From positions 26,448,120 through 26,512,119 of the forward strand of contig CM068373.1 in assembly GCA_034769895.1 (NCBI GenBank): a stretch of DNA of 64,000 nucleotides, written 5' to 3'. Of the stretch, positions 60,597 to 64,000 are shown one piece after another. This DNA is from Magicicada septendecula. Taxonomy: Eukaryota; Arthropoda; Insecta; Hemiptera; Cicadidae. Position 1 is the stretch's first letter, and every line of letters begins with the position of its first letter. The position numbers and the translations under genes are program-made. The notes beneath the pieces were generated by a model. It was not told the DNA's origin, did not search any database, and saw only the letters and a list, made by a program, of their open reading frames with translations.

Positions 60597-60776
60597 CATT
60601 CTAATTATTTGTAATTATTAGTATTCGTATCTCTATCAGTATTTTGCAAAATTTCGTTCAATACCTCTTCGACTGAGCGAATTGAGCCACTTCCTTGGCT
60701 CCTGAAGCTACTACATTTACTGCGTGAGAAAGGAGAAAAACAGATAGAGACCTTTAAGACCTGATGTTCAAGGAGG
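60597..60776 (-). pseudogene. Harbinger partner protein fragment
   Basis: Minus strand reads SPFSRSKCSSFRSQGSGSIR then SVEEVLNEILQNTDRD. Low-complexity Ser-rich sequence with an acidic end resembles the C-terminal part of MADF-type partner proteins of Harbinger elements. Short, so only suggestive. Confidence 0.4.
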
Positions 60777-61349
60777 ATGGAAGATATTTAAGCAAAGAGC
60801 TGAGTAAGCAATAACAACATTGTTAAATTAATAGATGAAAGACGAACGTTATAGAAAACATTGTCAGGAAGGAACGCCGATAGTTGCAACATTAAGCACG
60901 ATCAATGTTTATATAATTACTATGCTAGAGAGGAAATTAATGGAATAATTGCTAGTTGAAGTGCAAAGATAGTATTCGAATCAAATGGCTAGTGAAGATG
61001 GGTTGTGGACATGCAAATCTGTAAGAAGAATATGTAAACATCCAAGAAATATGATAACTTTAGAATATAACCGCCCACTAATGTTAGATCTGATGACAAA
61101 AGAAGATTCCATGTAATTAAATATTTAGTTATTTAATAAACTTTCAGTGCTTCAAATTCTCTTTAAATGGTTGGAAAATTTACATGTGAGATTCCGATTG
61201 CGTGTGGCTGTTCATCAGGTCAACACACATCTTCCCATTCCTAATAAAATGCACGGAATAAAATACGTCAAATGGGAATGAAACTATACATCTTAAAATA
61301 TTTCACTGGACCACTTCGTACAAATCTTGAAATAATAAAATTAGATCTT
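60777..61349. other. Unassigned stretch
   Basis: No feature recognised. Confidence 0.4.
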
Positions 61350-61470
61350 TTCTTGGTGACGGCGCCGTCGTTTGAAAGATCGATGTTGTGTGTGTGTGTG
61401 CGGTGTGATATGTTTGAATAGTATTAGTATATGTGATTTGAATTGTTTCTGTTCGTTTAAGATTAAATAA
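61350..61470 (-). mobile_element. PLE family A coding-end fragment
   Basis: Matches the 4,070-4,190 part of PLE A (GGTGACGG..CCGTCG, TGTGTGTGTG, TGTGATATGTTTGAATA, GTGATTTGAATTGT). About 120 bp; both flanks diverge. Confidence 0.6.
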
Positions 61471-61799
61471 CATTTGCAAAATACTAATTTCTAAAGCCAA
61501 AATGAATATTGAATTACACTTAATTGTACATTTAAAGTTTATCACAACCACGTCGTTTTGGTGTAATTTTCTTTACAATTTTTTGGGGATTACAGATATG
61601 TTAAGCTCGTTTGTTAACAAAAATTCGTATTATAAAAGTAGCAGTAACATAGTGGACTGCCCAGTAGATGATTCGTACCCCAGGCGTGCGGGCTAACTGC
61701 GTTTGTGTGTGTGTGTGTTAGTGAAGTTGTTCTAATCCCTCAGTTGCCATGCGGCTTGGAACGCCGTATAGTTCACATGCGGTGAAGTGAAGGAAGGAG
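61471..61799. other. Unassigned stretch
   Basis: No tRNA or SINE could be supported. A weak B-box-like string GATTCGTACCCC near 61,671 lacks a partner A box of good quality. Confidence 0.35.
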
Positions 61800-62110
61800 A
61801 GAAGAGGAAGGGAGGGAGAGAGAGAGTGAGGAGTGAGTGATGCAGAGAGACAGAGTAAACATTAGAAAAAGTATTAGGCAAACATTCGGACAAATGTAAA
61901 CTCAAAGAAGCTAAGGAACTAGGTGGGTATCTTATCTACCTTGACCACGGAACATAAATCTTATCTGTTGGTAGAAAGTACTTTGCTGCTGGCTAAGCTA
62001 TTCCCTGCGTGGCTGTACAGCATATCTAGAGACACTCTCTCCGCTGAGATTTACGATAATGATCCCCTTATTTCACAAAATGCCCCCAAGCAGATTTACT
62101 TTAATGGATC
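61800..62110 (+). repeat. Repeat family Y, third copy
   Basis: GA-rich start, then GGCAAACATTCGGACAAATG, TTATCTACCTTGACCAC, GGCTAAGCTATTCCCTGCGTG and GAGATTTACGATAATG. No coding match in the 146-codon frame that crosses its right edge. Confidence 0.75.
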
Positions 62111-62388
62111 TCTTATATCACAACGGTTCTTAAGCGTTAAATTACATTCGTTAGCTTCTAATGTGAAAATCAAAGAAATGTTTACACGCTTTCCCTACAA
62201 TTTCAGTCATCTACATAACCTATTTTTACTGGGTTCAATTAATTTTTCAATTACGTTATTATTATGTTTTTATCATATCCTTTATAGAATGGTGTATCGC
62301 GAATTATCATCCTTCACTGTTACAGTGATCAGACATGTAGTGCATTTTGTTAAGGAAACGTAAGATTTCTCAGAGTTTGAATCAACAT
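62111..62388. other. Unassigned spacer
   Basis: Nothing recognised. Confidence 0.4.
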
Positions 62389-62566
62389 TGGTATGCCATT
62401 ACAGGATATCCTACATGTTTCTCGGCTATCCCAGCAGAGTCCAGCTGTAATGTGTGTGTGTGCGTACATATCGCTGCTACTTTGAGGCGAAAGACACTTA
62501 AGTGACACTTATCACGCATCATCCACCGAGGCTCTTCCTGAATAATGTATTATTATGGAATCTCAA

Positions 62567-62603
<37 letters not shown>

Positions 62604-62923
62604 TGTGTAAGCATTTAGCGATGTACAGTTTCAGTTTAAGTGGCGATTTAATTGAGTGAGGTTCGAGTTATTGTCGGGCGAGTTACACAGTGCGACCCAA
62701 GTGGTGTATTAGTGATTGAACTGCGGAATTCTTTATAGTTGACATTATAAATTGTATCGACAAAAGGAACTTACATTATTGTACGAATATAATCTCGTTG
62801 AATAACTTGTTGATTTCAAACTGTTAATTGAGACTAATTAAAGCTGGTGATTAGCGACTTAATTAGTGTTTTGTATTTTGTTTTCCACTGTACCATATGA
62901 CGATAAAGGAAACAGTCGGGACA
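62389..62923 (+). mobile_element. Solo LTR (family S) with internal (GT)n
   Basis: Aligns with the family from the segment TTTCTCGGCTATCCCAGCAG to the end at about 62,923. A (GT)n tract at about 62,570-62,605 lies inside. Boundaries are less sharp than in the 50.8 and 58.2 kb copies. Fossil, solo. Confidence 0.7.
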
Positions 62924-63040
62924 ATATAAATCGATAAACTTACGATACGTTTAGCAACCTTACGTTGGAAGGAGAAGTGTTGGGAGAGTAATATTATAGT
63001 TGTTTTAATCGTTCATCTTCTTTTTACACAACACTAAATT
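62924..63040. other. Unassigned spacer
   Basis: Short stretch between the LTR and a foldback; nothing recognised. Confidence 0.4.
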
Positions 63041-63290
63041 AATATTGATTATTAAACTTTCACTTGTGAACTTACTTTGTTTCCTCCCGTACGCGTTTCG
63101 GCGTGATGTGCGCCTTCGTCAGCGGTGTGATACAGACTGTCAGTAACTTGTAACGGTTTTTAGTTCGTAGGTTGAGGGGGGCGGGGTGTGTGGTGGAAGG
63201 GATCCCCGCGCCAATTCCCTTCCACCACACACCCCGCCCCACTCAACCAAAGTAAGTTCACAAGTGAAAGTTTAATAATCAAGAGTAATA
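63041..63290. repeat. Nested foldback with GC-rich inner palindrome
   Basis: Outer arms AATATTGATTATTAAACTTT... (63,041-63,079) and their inverted copy (63,250-63,292) enclose a hammerhead-like motif and an inner palindrome (63,171-63,247) of GGGCGGGGTGTGTGGTGGAA type. No coding. Confidence 0.82.
63087..63125 (-). ncRNA. Hammerhead-like motif, 63.1-kb foldback
   Basis: Minus strand: CCG/CGG stem I, CTGACGA, extra A, stem II GGCG/CGCC, GAAAC, GC, GTA. All core boxes present. Confidence 0.6.
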
Positions 63291-63855
63291 TTGATGTTTT
63301 GCTTCGAAACTGCCCACAAAATGTTGAAAATTTAAAATTTCTTCAAAGCCTCTTGCTATTTTCCTCTATCCTCGGATGTTTTCGGGAACTGTCAATAAAA
63401 GTAAACGTCCTTTATACAATACATTTTAGAACAGTAATTATTAGGTGTCTGCAGGCACTCAAAATGCCGGTTTACTGCTGACTAAATTCTGCGCTGAGGT
63501 AGGCCTTGAGACAAGCCTTGAGACCGACCTGAGCGTGTGAGCGCAATGCCCACCCATTATGGGTTTACCTTGAGGCCGCGCGCCTTGAGAAAGGCCTCTT
63601 CGGTTTGTGTAGAGCCCTCTAAAGTGTTAAATTGAATAAACTAACTTTGTAAATGTCTTCGCATTACTTTCTTTTGATTAAATACCCGGGTAGCTGGCGA
63701 ATATTTGTATACATATTTTGATTAAAGTGAAAACTGAAAGCATTAATAATAAATTTTAATCCTTAAATTCGTAGTGACCGTCAACCGATGAATTTTTCCG
63801 TGAAGGGTTAGTGAGGATCGATTAAAAAATATAACACAAATTTTAACTTATTTGT
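63291..63855. other. Unassigned, with a GC-rich short-repeat patch
   Basis: At 63,490-63,615 the word CCTTGAG occurs several times in GC-rich DNA. No coding assigned; the 97-codon frame at 63,188 runs out of the palindrome and is not supported. Confidence 0.4.
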
Positions 63856-63894
63856 ATCGACGTTTCGACAATGTTTATTGTCATCATCAGGACC
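63856..63894 (-). ncRNA. Hammerhead-like motif near the window end
   Basis: Minus strand: GGTC, CTGATGA, extra T, perfect stem II GACAAT/ATTGTC, GAAAC, GTC, GAT. Stem I is three pairs. It is probably the end of another PLE or foldback that continues outside the window. Confidence 0.6.
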
Positions 63895-64000
63895 TGTGTA
63901 TGAATACAAAATAAATGTCAGACACAACAGAACAATTATTTGTGTAAACGTATTTGTGTTCAAAAAAATAATAAAAAAATAAATTTCAACGATGAAGGGT

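Larger units (their letters stand above)
59930..60776 (+). mobile_element. PIF/Harbinger transposon relic
   Basis: Contains the start of a Harbinger transposase on the plus strand and a MADF/Myb-type partner on the minus strand, the two-gene layout known for PIF/Harbinger. TIRs were not found, so the ends are approximate. The main DDE part is missing. Confidence 0.65.

Noticed and set aside
61640-61690. tRNA-derived SINE promoter
   Set aside because: Only a weak B-box-like string; no convincing A box or tail.

Overview
The window reads as intergenic or heterochromatin-like DNA from an arthropod nucleus, most likely an insect with a large, repeat-rich genome. The evidence is the AT-rich background, very long simple-sequence tracts, and the mix of relics: Penelope-like elements (PLEs) with GIY-YIG nuclease domains, RTE-like LINEs, Tc1/mariner relatives, PIF/Harbinger and solo LTRs. 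I found no intact host gene, tRNA, rRNA or CRISPR array. Nearly all of the supplied open frames are chance frames, simple repeats, satellite read-through or pieces of decayed transposons. One short ORF (14,701-14,982) is the only reading frame that might have been a gene, and I do not recognise it. Order and species cannot be fixed from the sequence alone.

Layout. 1-5.3 kb: a cut-off solo LTR, a (GA)n tract, and a PLE and a LINE 3' end on the minus strand. 5.3-7.25 kb: a 5'-truncated minus-strand LINE with a perfect 14-bp target duplication. 7.6-8.3 kb: a foldback PLE with a GIY-YIG reading frame. 8.4-9.7 kb: a decayed Tc1/mariner-superfamily transposon. 10.2-11.2 kb: a second LINE fragment. 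11.7-17.1 kb: foldback elements, solo LTRs, a TIR element and a 557-bp MITE nested in an LTR. 17.7-32.3 kb: mostly unassigned AT-rich DNA with a foldback, short dispersed repeats, LINE pieces and microsatellites. 32.5-45.4 kb: one large satellite and palindrome complex. 46.9-53.5 kb: LINE fragments, a foldback, a mariner carrying an inserted foldback, a second PLE lineage, a solo LTR and a third PLE lineage. 53.4-63.9 kb: a LINE split by a 180-bp foldback, two more solo LTRs, a PIF/Harbinger relic and two further foldbacks.

The strongest recurring structure is a hammerhead-ribozyme-like motif found in several unrelated-looking foldback or PLE ends (near 4.0, 7.7, 8.2, 11.8, 17.9, 32.7, 33.9, 38.2, 50.1, 50.6, 53.6, 63.1 and 63.9 kb). 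The shared form is short stem I, CUGANGA, one extra nucleotide, stem II, GAAA, a two- or three-pair stem III and a UH cleavage position. PLEs are known to carry hammerhead ribozymes, so this is probably a PLE signature. It suggests that the short foldbacks without protein coding are non-autonomous PLE derivatives. The 32.5-45.4 kb complex is the second notable structure: roughly fifty copies of a monomer of about 160 bp, units joined head to tail, a palindrome with arms of about 1.74 kb, a separate outer inverted pair, and a 1,290-bp higher-order duplication.
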